Of a stretch of DNA of 64,000 bases, positions 54,015-63,573 are shown piece after piece. Positions within the stretch are counted from its first letter, which is position 1, and every line of letters begins with the position of its first letter. Under the pieces are notes generated by a model. It was not told the origin of the DNA. It did not search any database and worked only from the letters and a program-made list of their open reading frames with translations. A program made the translations under genes and the position numbers. Source of the DNA: Paraburkholderia franconis (lineage in GTDB: Bacteria > Pseudomonadota > Gammaproteobacteria > Burkholderiales > Burkholderiaceae); assembly GCF_009362735.1 (NCBI RefSeq), contig NZ_WHNP01000032.1, positions 1 to 64,000 on the forward strand, given 5' to 3'.

Positions 54015-54275
54015 TCAGTTTCCACCGCCATAAAATTCGTTCATCCGATTCAGTGTCCCATCCTTCTCGGCGCGGATCAGTTCCTGATAGACCTGGGCGC
54101 GCGTCTTGCCGACTCCCGCTCCGCTGGTGCTGCCTGCCGTCGTTCCGCCGACGGAGTCGGTCGTCATCGCGGCATTGCTGTCGGAACCCGTATTCGACGG
54201 AGTAGCGTCATCGGCATGGACCTGCATCGCATACAGTGACAAGGCTGCGACGGGAATCAAAATCATGGCTTTCAT
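54015..54275 (-). CDS. DUF4148 small secreted protein
   Basis: An 86-residue protein with a signal peptide (MKAMILIPVAALSLYAMQVH, cleavage after ADA-type site), a Ser/Thr/Gly-rich linker and the conserved end TRAQVYQELIRAEKDGTLNR. DUF4148 proteins are widespread in Burkholderiaceae and of unknown role. GGAGA 5 bp before ATG 54275 decides the start. Confidence 0.85.
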   Translation of the reverse strand: MKAMILIPVAALSLYAMQVHADDATPSNTGSDSNAAMTTDSVGGTTAGSTSGAGVGKTRAQVYQELIRAEKDGTLNRMNEFYGGGN

Positions 54276-54290
54276 CGCATTCTCCAGCAT

Positions 54291-54722
54291 GGTGCATTGA
54301 CATTGCCGACGCGGCGCGCCGGCAGTGACGACTGTATTCGCTGGTCAGATGCGCATGAATAAGGCGCCCGTCCTAAAAGAGACTCGGGGGTTGCCCTATT
54401 CAGTTTGCTGGCTCCATTCTATTAGCTTTCGATTCACTTGATGTTTTGGAATCCAGAATATAGTCAATTATGCACTTCATGTACATGATGATGCGTTCAT
54501 ATTAGCTACACGTTCCTCAGCATCGGAAAAAGTGGCGAAGTGATCACTTCAGTGACAATCGCCCACTCCCAGTGGCTTGGGTCGAATTTCGAATACGGAG
54601 TGGGCTGGGCAGGAAATGCGTGTCCGGCTTTGCCGGGTTGCGGCCCGACGTGCGGCTGAAGGTGATTCGACGCTCCTATCAGCTTCGTCAATTCTTGGCT
54701 ACACCATCAAAAAGAGGTAACT
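54291..54722. other. 432-bp AT-richer intergenic region
   Basis: Holds no supported gene. The stretch around 54400-54520 is clearly AT-richer than the window and probably carries promoters for the flanking small genes. No defined operator was found. Confidence 0.35.
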
Positions 54723-54875
54723 GTGAAATTCATCAGCCGCATCGCCGCGTCTACAACGCTCGTGGTAGTCGCTTTCGGTCTCGGAACGTTCGCCCAGATC
54801 AAGTTCTTTCCGAAGACCACCGACGACAACCCGGTCGCGCGTATCGTCCTCAACATCGAGTCCTGGACCAGCTAG
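54723..54875 (+). CDS. Tiny exported or membrane-anchored protein, 50 residues
   Basis: From GTG 54723, preceded by AGAGGT, the frame reads MKFISRIAASTTLVVVAFGL then GTFAQIKFFPKTTDDNPVAR and ends SWTS. The N-terminal hydrophobic stretch after KFISR looks like a signal or anchor. The GTG start and length of 50 residues make it easy to miss. The family is not recognised. Confidence 0.5.
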   Translation: MKFISRIAASTTLVVVAFGLGTFAQIKFFPKTTDDNPVARIVLNIESWTS

Positions 54876-55194
54876 TGAAAATGAATAACCCGGAAGAATC
54901 AATGGAAGGTCTTGCACCGCGCTCATGAAGCGAATCGGCGGCGGTCGTCCGGACAAGGACGGCCTATACATCGCACGTTCGGAGGCCCGCAGTTTGATTC
55001 GGGGAGCGGCCGCGGAATGACCGGGTGATGCCGATGGTGAACGGCTACAGATGGCCGCAAGCACCAGTTCGGCGAACGCGACCGCTTCACCGATCGCACG
55101 CCCGCCACCGTCGACGAGCTGTACGAACGCATCCGCGGAACGGCCGCGCAGGGGTATGCGGTTAGCGAGTGGTTCAACTTCAAACGATCGTTCA

Positions 55195-55804
55195 TTAGAA
55201 CGAGTGGTGAATGCCCGTCAGCACGATCGCCTGATTGCGTCCGCTCGAAACGCCCGCCGTGAAGAACGCAGCATTCGCGCTGTCGTTCGCGTGCTCGTAC
55301 AGCACGTCCACGTAAACCTGCGTGCGCTTCGACAACGCATAGATATCGCCGATTTCGAACTGCGTCCAACGACGGCCCGAGAGCGTCGTCGTCGCGGCGC
55401 CGCCCGCGAGCGTATTGGCGGGCGTGAACTGGTAGTTCGTGCCCGCGTCCCAGCTCTGATAGGTGTCCGAGAAGCCGTTCGACTGCAGCTTCACGCGCGT
55501 GTACAGCCCGTGCACGAGCAGCTTGCCGAACTGATACGAGAGGCCCGTACCCATGTTCTCGACCTTGTCGGCGGAATAGGTCGCAGCAGGCATCCCCTGG
55601 AATGTGTTGATGCCCATCGTGACGATCGACGGCGTGCGGTTGTGCTCGTTCGAGTACACGGCGGCCGCCTTGAACGGGCCCGTTCGCGTAGCTCAAGCCG
55701 AAGCTTAGGGTCTTCCCCGTCGAGAAGTTCGTCGTGTTGCCGAGGCCCATCATCGCGCCGATCGTAAAGCCCGCGTAATGTGCATCGTAATGTGCCGCGC
55801 TTGA
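55195..55804 (-). pseudogene. Gram-negative porin remnant (C-terminal third)
   Basis: Minus-strand frames together encode SAAHYDAHYAGFTIGAMMGL then LSFGLSYANGP, and after a shift VYSNEHNRTPSIVTMGINTF to the end. The C-terminus TGIHHSF has the terminal Phe needed for outer-membrane assembly. This is the last part of a Burkholderia-type trimeric porin. About two thirds of the gene is missing 5' of 55804, where the 86-bp tandem repeat begins, and a frameshift lies near 55680. Confidence 0.8.
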
Positions 55805-55806
55805 TT

Positions 55807-55978
55807 CGACGCAAGTGATTCGATGCAATGGCCTCGCCGGTGGCGAGGCCATTCGTTTTGGCTGCATCAAACGATCACGAAGTCGTCGCGAGCGACACAA
55901 GTGATTTGATGCAATGGCCTCGCCGGTGGCGAGGCCATTCGTTTTGGCGGCATCAAACGATCACGAAGTCGTCGCGAG
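55807..55978. repeat. 86-bp tandem direct repeat, each with a perfect hairpin
   Basis: Units 55807-55892 and 55893-55978 are nearly identical. Each contains AATGGCCTCGCC, a GGT loop and GGCGAGGCCATT (arms 55827-55838/55842-55853 and 55913-55924/55928-55939). On the plus strand TTCG and TTTT follow the hairpin. Terminator-like in shape, it lies between the porin remnant and the end of the 56006-58489 gene and probably marks the recombination that cut the porin. Confidence 0.75.
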
Positions 55979-56005
55979 CCGCATCGCCATCTCGCGGCGT
56001 GCGAT

Positions 56006-58489
56006 TCAGCTTTTCACGCGCGCCGAAGCGGGATCGTATGGTGCTTTCAGATGCAGCGTGGCAGGCAGCAGATCGCCGGCGACATCGATCTGATAGCGGC
56101 CACTCGTGAGCCACGCTTGGTCGAGCGCGCCATCGTCGTCGCGCTTCACGTAACCCATCGCGACCGGGCAGCCGAGCGTATGCCCGAACGCCGCCGACGT
56201 GACGAAGCCCGCCACCTTGCCATCGCGCAGGATCGCCTCGCCGCCCCATAGCATGCGATCGCTTGCGCCGTCCGCGGTGAGCACGATGAGACGCTTGCGC
56301 AGCGGCTCGCCGCGCAGCTTGACGAGCGCATCGCGCCCGACGAACGGAATGTCCTTGTCGAGCTTGCACGCGAACGCGAGCCCCGCTTCGAACGGGTTCG
56401 TATCCGGCGACAGCTCGCGTCCCCATGCGCGATAGCCTTTCTCGATGCGCAGCGACTCCAATGCGTAATAGCCCGCGTTTTTCACGCCGAAACGCGCGCC
56501 CGCCTGATGCAGCGTTTCATAGACGCCCACCGCGAATTCGACGGGCACATACAGCTCCCAGCCGAGTTCGCCGACGTAGGTGATACGCGTCGCGCGCACC
56601 GTCGCATAGCCGATATCGACTTCGCGGCTCTGCCCGAACGCGAATGCCTCGTTGCTCCAGTCGGCCTTTGAGACGCTCGCGAGCAGATCGCGAGCGCACG
56701 GTCCCATCACCGCGAGCACCGCGTATTGACCGGTCACGTCGACCAGCATGCAGTGGCTGTCGTGCGGAATGCGTTTGGCGATCGTGTCGAAGTCGCGCGT
56801 GGTTTGCGCGGAGCCCGTGACGAGCAGATATTCGTCGGCGGCGAGACGCGTGAGCGTGAAATCCGATTCGTAGCCGCCGCGCGCGTTGAGCATGCCCGTA
56901 TAGACGGCCGTGCCGGGCGGCACCGAGACATCGTTCGCGACGATCTGTTGCAATACGGCTTCGGCATCGCGTCCCTTGACGAGAAATTTGGAGAACGACG
57001 TCATGTCGAAAAGGGCAACGCGTTCGCGGCATGCGCGATGTTCGTCGCCGCTCCAGGGCAGCCAGTTCTGCTGGCCGAACGCGTAGTCGATGCGCGCCTG
57101 CTCGCGCGTCGGCGCGAAGAAGTTCGCGCGTTCCCAGCCCATCTTGCTGCCGAAGCATGCGCCTTCGTCCCGCAGCAACGCATGAAGGGGCGAGCACCGG
57201 AAGGGCCGTGCGCTATCGAGTTCGCGATTCGGCCACGGCATCGCGTAGTGCAGGCCGAGCGTTTCCTTCACGCGGTCGTGCAGCCATGTGTCGTTGCCGT
57301 TGAAGCGCGCGAAGCGTCGAATGTCGACGGGCCATAGGTCCATCGTCGGCTCGCCCGCGACGATCCACTCGGCGAGCGCCATGCCCGCGCCACCCGCCGA
57401 CGCAATCCCCATCGAGTTGAATCCCGCGCCGACATAGAAGTTGCGCAGCTCGGGCGCTTCTCCAAGGATGAAGCTGTTGTCGGGCGTGAACGACTCCGGG
57501 CCGTTGTAGAACTGGCGCACCTGGGCCGTCTCCAGCGCGGGCACGCGCTGCAGCGCGTTCTCCATCAGGATCTGGAATTGATCCCAGTCGTCGGGCAGCA
57601 ACTGGAACTCGAAGTTCTCGGGAATGCCGTTCATGGCCCACGGCTTCGCATCCGGTTCGAAGCCGCCCATCACGAGGCCGCCCACTTCTTCCTTGAAGTA
57701 GATGTAGCCATCGGGGTCGCGCATTACTGGCAGATCGGGATGCACGCCCGCAATCCTCTCAGTGACGATGTAGTAGTGCTCGGCCGAATGCAGCGGCACG
57801 GTGACGCCGCACAGGCGTCCCACGGCCTTCGCCCACTGGCCCGCGCAATTGACGACGATCTCCGCCGCGATCGCGCCTTCATTGCCCGCCTTGTCGCGCC
57901 ACGCGACGCCGCTCGCCTCGCGGCCCTTGCGTGTCTGCCGCGTGTGGATCGCGGTGACGCGCGTGTTCTCGGCGATACGCGCGCCGCGCCGTCGTGCGCC
58001 GCGCGCGAGCGCCTGCGTCAGATCGGTCGGGTTCGCCTTGCCGTCGCCGGGCAGCCAGACGGCACCGAGCAGGTCGTCGGTGCGCATCGGCGGCCACAGT
58101 TCGCCTGCTTCCTTCGGGCCGATCACGTCGCACGTCACGCCATACGCGCGCGCGACGGCGGCCGTGCGCTTCAGCTGCGTCATCCGCTCGGCCGTGCGCG
58201 CCACCGACAGCGAGCCGCATTGCTTCCAGCCCGTCGCGAGACCCGTGTCCGCTTCGAGCTCGGCGTAGAGCGCCGTCGAATAGCGGATCAGCTTCGTCAT
58301 GCTTTCCTGCGCGCGCAACTGGCCGACGAGCCCCGCCGCATGCCACGTCGTGCCGCACGACAACTGGCCCTGTTCGAGCAGCACGACATCCGTCCAGCCG
58401 AGCTTCGTGAGATGCCAGGCGAGCGAGCATCCGATGATGCCGCCGCCCACGATGACGACGCGCGCCTGCGTCGGAAGATTGGTTGACAT
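56006..58489 (-). CDS. Dimethylglycine/sarcosine-dehydrogenase-type flavoenzyme with GcvT domain
   Basis: An 827-residue two-part protein. The N-terminal DAO domain (about 8-390) has IVGGGIIGCSLAWHLTKLG and CGTTWHAAGL, where the His normally carries covalent FAD. An FAO-type linker is followed by a C-terminal folate-binding GcvT-like domain (about 430-820; SFSKFLVKGRDAEAVLQQIV, YVGELGWELYVPVEFAVGVY). Family members demethylate dimethylglycine or sarcosine and pass the C1 unit to tetrahydrofolate. Start MSTNLP follows a purine-rich site. It diverges from the DeoR gene. Confidence 0.9.
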   Translation of the reverse strand: MSTNLPTQARVVIVGGGIIGCSLAWHLTKLGWTDVVLLEQGQLSCGTTWHAAGLVGQLRAQESMTKLIRYSTALYAELEADTGLATGWKQCGSLSVARTAERMTQLKRTAAVARAYGVTCDVIGPKEAGELWPPMRTDDLLGAVWLPGDGKANPTDLTQALARGARRRGARIAENTRVTAIHTRQTRKGREASGVAWRDKAGNEGAIAAEIVVNCAGQWAKAVGRLCGVTVPLHSAEHYYIVTERIAGVHPDLPVMRDPDGYIYFKEEVGGLVMGGFEPDAKPWAMNGIPENFEFQLLPDDWDQFQILMENALQRVPALETAQVRQFYNGPESFTPDNSFILGEAPELRNFYVGAGFNSMGIASAGGAGMALAEWIVAGEPTMDLWPVDIRRFARFNGNDTWLHDRVKETLGLHYAMPWPNRELDSARPFRCSPLHALLRDEGACFGSKMGWERANFFAPTREQARIDYAFGQQNWLPWSGDEHRACRERVALFDMTSFSKFLVKGRDAEAVLQQIVANDVSVPPGTAVYTGMLNARGGYESDFTLTRLAADEYLLVTGSAQTTRDFDTIAKRIPHDSHCMLVDVTGQYAVLAVMGPCARDLLASVSKADWSNEAFAFGQSREVDIGYATVRATRITYVGELGWELYVPVEFAVGVYETLHQAGARFGVKNAGYYALESLRIEKGYRAWGRELSPDTNPFEAGLAFACKLDKDIPFVGRDALVKLRGEPLRKRLIVLTADGASDRMLWGGEAILRDGKVAGFVTSAAFGHTLGCPVAMGYVKRDDDGALDQAWLTSGRYQIDVAGDLLPATLHLKAPYDPASARVKS

Positions 58490-58510
58490 GTGTTGGATCT
58501 CGCCGGGATG

Positions 58511-58541
58511 TGTGGAAATGAGTTGAAATATGTGGAAATGA
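58511..58541. promoter_or_regulatory. Direct repeats in the DMGDH/DeoR divergent gap
   Basis: TGTGGAAATGA occurs at 58511-58521 and again at 58531-58541, exactly 20 bp apart. It sits 22 bp before the DMGDH-type start and about 160 bp before the DeoR gene. DeoR-family repressors often bind direct repeats two turns apart, so this is a good operator candidate. Confidence 0.5.
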
Positions 58542-58701
58542 TTTACTGGGTACTGTGCCGCAAAAATACGCACAATGCAACGTTTACGGGCACATTCAAG
58601 CAAGCGCGCAGAGCGAGCTTTGTGTGGAATTGCTTGGATTTATGTTGGCCTCGGGCAGGCGCGTCTGATAGACTCGCGCCAAATTCCAACCGCCGCCGCC
58701 G

Positions 58702-59496
58702 ATGTTCGCCACCCACCGACAGAACGAGATCCTGCGACTCGTCCGCGCGCAACAGACCTGCACGATCACCGATCTGGCGAACACGTTCGCCGTGTCCGAT
58801 GAAACGATTCGTCGCGACCTGAAGCCGCTCGTCGCCGAAGGGCTGCTCGTCAAGGTGCATGGCGGCATCATGTTGCCCGCGCAACTTGACGAGCCGCCGT
58901 TCCGCCGCCGCATGGTCGAGCAGCGCGACGCCAAGCGCGCGATCGCGGCGCGCATCGCGCAAATGATCGGCGACGGCGATTCGCTGCTGCTCGACGGCGG
59001 CACGACCTGCGTGCATATCGCTCACGCGCTCGAATCGCATTCGCGCCTGACGGTCGTCACCAATTCCGCTGAGATCGCGCGCCTGCTCGCGCCGCGCAAC
59101 GGCAACCGCGTGCTGATGGCGGGCGGCGAACTGCGCGCCGACGATGCCTCTGCTGTTGGCGAGAGCGCGCTCGCTTTCGTCCGGCAATTCCATGTGCGTT
59201 ATGCGATCGTGTCGGTGACGGCCATCGACGCGAAGGGGCGCTTCATGGATGCGCAGCCCGCCGATGCCGCGCTTGCGCTCGCGGCGTTCTCGCAAGCGGA
59301 GCGGCGCGTCGTCGCCGCCGATCACACGAAGTTCGGCCACAGCGCGCTCGCTCATGTATTCGGCCCGGACGGTCTCGACATCCTCGTCACCGATGTCGCG
59401 CCGGCTGCGGCGCTGTCGAAGGTTCTGGCGGCGGCTGGCGTCGAAACGATCTGCGCGGCGTCCGCGCCGGGTGAGGCAGGCGGGGCCGGCATCTGA
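58702..59496 (+). CDS. DeoR/GlpR-family regulator
   Basis: A 264-residue regulator. The N-terminal wHTH (about 3-58) has RQNEILRLVRAQQTCTITDL and FAVSDETIRRDLKPLVAEGL; the effector domain (about 75-235) has LLLDGGTTCVHIAHAL and ERRVVAADHTKFG, where a sugar phosphate usually binds. It is divergent from the dimethylglycine-dehydrogenase-type gene, which it probably controls together with itself. The pairing of a sugar-phosphate-type regulator with a C1-amine enzyme is unusual. Confidence 0.9.
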   Translation: MFATHRQNEILRLVRAQQTCTITDLANTFAVSDETIRRDLKPLVAEGLLVKVHGGIMLPAQLDEPPFRRRMVEQRDAKRAIAARIAQMIGDGDSLLLDGGTTCVHIAHALESHSRLTVVTNSAEIARLLAPRNGNRVLMAGGELRADDASAVGESALAFVRQFHVRYAIVSVTAIDAKGRFMDAQPADAALALAAFSQAERRVVAADHTKFGHSALAHVFGPDGLDILVTDVAPAAALSKVLAAAGVETICAASAPGEAGGAGI

Positions 59497-60263
59497 TCGA
59501 GTGCGGCAGGCCGCATCAGCCGCGGACCTAAAGTGCAGCGCCGCAAGAGCCGCTAACCGGATCGATGGGACCGTCCTGGGCTCGCGCATTGGCCTGTGAG
59601 GCCGATAAGCCGCTTATCGCCGGGATCGGCCGATTTAACGAAATGGTTCACCGGCTGCCCAAAAATGAGAGGTTAATTGACTGATTGAATTCGTTCTAAT
59701 AATCTTCACCCCGATTTAAATCGAAAGCGTCAACGGCGACGCTCGAATTGTTAAATCTTTCCGGTTACTGGCACGGACTCTTTTATTGCGTGAATGTTAA
59801 ATCCGCAAAAGGACGTTTGTGATGCAGTGCCACATGTGCCGGCGGGTTTGTCCGGCGGCCGGTTGTCAGTTGCCTGCCAGTCATTTCCAGCTGCGAAAGG
59901 CTGTGACACTCTCGCGTAAAGCGGGCAGCGGCGCTCGTTTCAGGGCGGCGGCACGATTAGCCTGTGAAGTACCGCAGAAAGCAAAATGCAAGAAAAATCC
60001 GCTCGCACCAGGCGGTCAAAAGAAGTCGATTTCGCGCCTCTTATAAACCGGCATTTCGATGAGCCGTAATAGGGTGCGAAGGCATTAAAGCAATATCGGG
60101 CTATCAAGGCATTGTCGGGCAATGTGAAGGAATTGGCCCGCAATCGATGCAGGGCTTGAAGAACCGGGTCAATGTGGAATTCCAGTTTCATATTGCCGTT
60201 TGTGGTCCTTCATCAACGATTTCCCGGTCGGACGGAAACAACGATTGAGCGTTGCGGGGTTTT
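59497..60263. other. 767-bp gap with AT-rich core
   Basis: No gene is supported on either strand. About 59640-59830 is AT-rich (for example ATTTAAATCGAAAG) and likely holds promoter elements for the response regulator or an unseen transcript. I found no riboswitch-like or tRNA-like fold by eye. Confidence 0.35.
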
Positions 60264-60947
60264 ATGAGAATTGCAGTTCTGGAGGAGACACAGGCGCAAG
60301 CCGATTTCGTGTGCGGGACGCTGTCGGCCGCGGGGCACAGCTGCCATGCATTCGACAATGGACATGCGCTGATCGGGCAACTGCGTAGCCAGCCGTTCGA
60401 TCTGCTCGTGCTCGATCGCGATGCGCCGGGCCTGCCGGCTGACGACGTGCTGCACTGGGTCCGCGAGAATCTCACCGAGCGTCTGCCCGTCCTCCTGATA
60501 ACGGGCACAGACGATACGTCCGACCAGATAGCGGACGTCGACGATTGTCTCGTCAAGCCCATCAGTGCGGCGACGCTGCTCGCGCGCGTCGGCATGCTGC
60601 TGCGCGGCACCGGCCAGGAGCTGATAGCGGGGAAGGAAGTGTTCGGCGAATACGAATTCGAGCCGGGCTCGAAGCGCGTCCATGTGCGCGGCCATTCCGT
60701 CACGCTCACGCACAAGGAATTCGAACTCGCGCTGCTGCTGTTCAAGCACTTGAGCCGGCCGCTGTCGCGCTCGCATATTCTCGATGCGATCTGGAAACAG
60801 GCGGCGTCCATTCCGTCGCGGACGATGGACACGCATGTGTCGATGCTGCGCACGAAACTCGGCTTGCGTCCCGAGAACGGCTATCGGCTGATGCCGATCT
60901 ACGGCTACGGCTACCGGCTCGAACGCATCGAAAAGGGCGAAACGTAA
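60264..60947 (+). CDS. OmpR/PhoB-type response regulator (orphan)
   Basis: A 227-residue two-component regulator. The receiver domain (1-115) has E7/E8 and the phosphorylation site in LLVLDRDAPG (D51), LLITGTD and CLVKPIS with the conserved Lys; the wHTH DNA-binding domain (about 125-225) has LTHKEFELALLLFKHLSRPL and the final YGYGYRLER. No histidine kinase gene is adjacent in the window. ATG 60264 is preferred over TTG 60252. Confidence 0.9.
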   Translation: MRIAVLEETQAQADFVCGTLSAAGHSCHAFDNGHALIGQLRSQPFDLLVLDRDAPGLPADDVLHWVRENLTERLPVLLITGTDDTSDQIADVDDCLVKPISAATLLARVGMLLRGTGQELIAGKEVFGEYEFEPGSKRVHVRGHSVTLTHKEFELALLLFKHLSRPLSRSHILDAIWKQAASIPSRTMDTHVSMLRTKLGLRPENGYRLMPIYGYGYRLERIEKGET

Positions 60948-60977
60948 GCAGCGCGCGAAAAGCCGTTTGAGCGGCCC

Positions 60978-61679
60978 TTACCGCGCATTATCGTGCCGAT
61001 GCTGCTGCATCGACCGCGCTTCTTCGCAAGCGGATGTCTGATCGCGCCACGTGTTCTCGAAGAGGCACGCATCGATCGGCATGCGCTTCGCCCAGCCTTC
61101 CGATTCGAGCATCGGCTCGGGATAGAAACGCTCCACATGCCCGAGACACAGAATGGCGACAGGCCGTGCGCCCTCCGGCATGCCGAGCATCGCGCGCACT
61201 TCGTCGGCATCGAACAGCGAAACCCAGCCCATTCCAAGCCCTTCCGCGCGCGCCGCGAGCCACATGTTCTGGACCGCGCACGCCACCGAAGCCAGATCCA
61301 TTTCCGGCAGCGTGCGCCTTCCGAAGATGTGCTTCTCGCGGCCGTCCATCAGCGCCATCACCAGCAGTTCGCCGCACTCGAGCATGCCTTCGACCTTGAG
61401 CTTCATGAACTCGTCGCGCCGCTTGCCGAGCGCATCCGCCGTCAGCACACGCTCGCGTTCGACGGCGGCATGCAGCTTTTGCCGAAGCGCGGGATCGGTG
61501 ATGCGGCCGATCCGCCACGGCTGCATGTAGCCGACGCTCGGCGCATGATGCGCGGCGTCGACAAGGCGCGCGAGCACGGCGGGATCGACGGGCGTGGGCA
61601 CGAAGTGGCGCATGTCGCGCCGCTCGTAGATCGCGCGGTAGACCGCCGCGCGTTCGGCGTCGTCAAAAGGCTCGGCCAT
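60978..61679 (-). CDS. bluB: 5,6-dimethylbenzimidazole synthase
   Basis: A 233-residue nitroreductase-fold enzyme that fragments FMN to DMB, the lower ligand of cobalamin. MRHFVPTPVDPAVLARLVDA and HHAPSVGYMQPWRIG give the FMN site, and MGWVSLFDADEVRAMLGMP is the conserved C-terminal loop. Its start overlaps the end of cobB by 17 bp, so it is the last gene of the cob operon. Confidence 0.92.
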   Translation of the reverse strand: MAEPFDDAERAAVYRAIYERRDMRHFVPTPVDPAVLARLVDAAHHAPSVGYMQPWRIGRITDPALRQKLHAAVERERVLTADALGKRRDEFMKLKVEGMLECGELLVMALMDGREKHIFGRRTLPEMDLASVACAVQNMWLAARAEGLGMGWVSLFDADEVRAMLGMPEGARPVAILCLGHVERFYPEPMLESEGWAKRMPIDACLFENTWRDQTSACEEARSMQQHRHDNAR

Positions 61680-62967
61680 CGAAGAGGGCAGCCGCGAAGG
61701 CTGGGTTGGACGGCCAGTAGCCGTGCATGTAAGTGGCGACGATCGAACCCTGACGATAGACGGCTTCGCCGGGTGCGTCGGACTGTGCGCGCGTCGCGTG
61801 ACGCACGGGCGCGAGCGGCGTGCTCACGCGCGAGTAGTGAAACGTGTGGCCCGTCAGCGTGCCGTGCACGCTGTCGTCGATCTGCTGCATGCCGAGCGCG
61901 GTGAAACGCGTCTGCATCGCGGCATGGCCGGGCAGCAGGCCGAGCATTGGCGTCGTGACCCCTTGCGTGTCGGTGACGCTGTCGAGCAGATACAGCATCC
62001 CGCCGCATTCGGCGACGATGGTTTTGTTGGCAGCCACATGCGCGCGGACGGATGCCGCGCTGCGCGCGTTGGCCGCGAGCGCAGGCGCATGCAGTTCCGG
62101 ATAGCCGCCCGGCAGATAGAGTGCGTTCGCATCGACGGGAACGGGCTCGTCGGCGAGCGGCGAGAACCAGGTGATGCGCGCGCCCAGCGCTTCGAGCAAC
62201 TGCACGTTCGCCGGGTAGATAAACGCGAACGCGGCATCGCGCGCGACGGCGATATGCATGCCGTCGAGCAGTCGCGGCAACGGTGCTTCGTGCGCGGGTT
62301 CGTCGAACGTCACGACAGGCGGAAGTTGCGCGAGCGCGGTCGATGCGAGCGCATCGGCCGCGCGGTCGAGCCGTGCGTCGAGGTCATCGATCTCCGCGGC
62401 TTGAAGCAAGCCCAGATGTCGATCGGGCAACTCGATTGCCTCGGTGCTCGACAGATAGCCGAGCATCTGCAGATCGGCGGGCAGCGACTCTTCGAGCATC
62501 TGCGCATGACGCGCGGAGCCGACCCGGTTCGCGAACACGCCATGAAACGGCACGTCCGGCCGAAAACGCGCGAGGCCGAACGCGACCGCGCCGAAGGTCT
62601 GCGCCATCGCTTTCGCCGAAATCACGGCGACGACGGGTACGTTGAATTTCGCGGCGAGATCGGCGCTGCTCGGCGTGCCGTCGAAAAGGCCCATTACGCC
62701 TTCGATCAGGATCAGATCGGCGTCGCGCGCCGCTTCGGCGAGCAGCGAACGACATGCGCGTTCGCCGACCATCCACAAATCCAGCGACAGCACGCTCGCG
62801 CCGCTCGCGCGCGCGAGGATCATCGGGTCAAGGAAATCCGGGCCCGTCTTGAACACGCGCACGTCGCGCCCCATCCGCCGATGATGCCGCGCGAGCGCAG
62901 CCGTGATCGTCGTCTTGCCCTGGCCCGACGCCGGCGCGCTGATGAAGAGAGCGGGGCACGCGGGCAT
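61663..62967 (-). CDS. cobB: Cobyrinate a,c-diamide synthase
   Basis: A 434-residue glutamine-dependent amidotransferase amidating cobyrinate at a and c. The N-terminal ATP domain starts FISAPASGQGKTTITAALAR; the C-terminal class I glutaminase-like domain has TIVAECGGMLYLLD with the catalytic Cys and a His in MHGYWPSNPAFAAALF. It sits 3 bp from cobO. The order cobE-cobO-cobB-bluB matches late aerobic cobalamin synthesis in Burkholderia. Confidence 0.93.
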   Translation of the reverse strand: MPACPALFISAPASGQGKTTITAALARHHRRMGRDVRVFKTGPDFLDPMILARASGASVLSLDLWMVGERACRSLLAEAARDADLILIEGVMGLFDGTPSSADLAAKFNVPVVAVISAKAMAQTFGAVAFGLARFRPDVPFHGVFANRVGSARHAQMLEESLPADLQMLGYLSSTEAIELPDRHLGLLQAAEIDDLDARLDRAADALASTALAQLPPVVTFDEPAHEAPLPRLLDGMHIAVARDAAFAFIYPANVQLLEALGARITWFSPLADEPVPVDANALYLPGGYPELHAPALAANARSAASVRAHVAANKTIVAECGGMLYLLDSVTDTQGVTTPMLGLLPGHAAMQTRFTALGMQQIDDSVHGTLTGHTFHYSRVSTPLAPVRHATRAQSDAPGEAVYRQGSIVATYMHGYWPSNPAFAAALFDGRAF

Positions 62968-62970
62968 CGT

Positions 62971-63573
62971 TCAGAACTCCACGCCGCGCTGCGCCTTCAC
63001 GTGCTGCTCGCGATACGGATGCTTGACGAGGCGCATTTCGGTGACGAGATCGGCGGCGTCGATCAGCGCGTCGGGCGCGTGGCGTCCCGTGATGACGACG
63101 TGCAGCATCTCGGGCCGCGCGTTGACGACGCTCAACACTTCATCGAGCGGGAGATATTCGTACTTCAGCACGGTGTTCAGCTCGTCGAGGATCACCATCT
63201 GATACTCGCCGCTTTCGATCATGCGGCGCGCTTCGTTCCAGCCTTTGCGCGCGGTCGCGATGTCGGCTTCGCGGTCCTGCGTGTTCCACGTGTAGCCGTC
63301 GCCCATCGTGACGAAATCGCAGTTAGCCTGCGCGCCGAGAAAGTCGCGCTCCGACGTATGCAGCGCGCCCTTGATGAACTGCACGACACCAAGCTTCAGG
63401 CCGTGGCCGAGCACGCGCACGGCCATGCCGAACGCCGCGGTGGACTTGCCCTTGCCCGTGCCCGTGTAGACGATCAGCAGGCCTTTTTCGATGGTCGCCT
63501 GCGCCTGCTTCTTCTCGTGGCCTTCGCGGCGGCGCTGCGTCATGCGTGCGTGCGATTCGGGATCGGTCTTCAT
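62971..63573 (-). CDS. cobO: Cob(I)yrinic acid a,c-diamide adenosyltransferase
   Basis: A 200-residue enzyme adding the 5'-deoxyadenosyl group to cobalt(I). Walker A is YTGTGKGKSTAAFG, the corrinoid/ATP side includes VVQFIKGALHTSERDFLG, and YQMVILDELNTVLKY gives Walker B. It overlaps the upstream gene by 4 bp (ATGA) and is followed by cobB. Confidence 0.94.
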   Translation of the reverse strand: MKTDPESHARMTQRRREGHEKKQAQATIEKGLLIVYTGTGKGKSTAAFGMAVRVLGHGLKLGVVQFIKGALHTSERDFLGAQANCDFVTMGDGYTWNTQDREADIATARKGWNEARRMIESGEYQMVILDELNTVLKYEYLPLDEVLSVVNARPEMLHVVITGRHAPDALIDAADLVTEMRLVKHPYREQHVKAQRGVEF

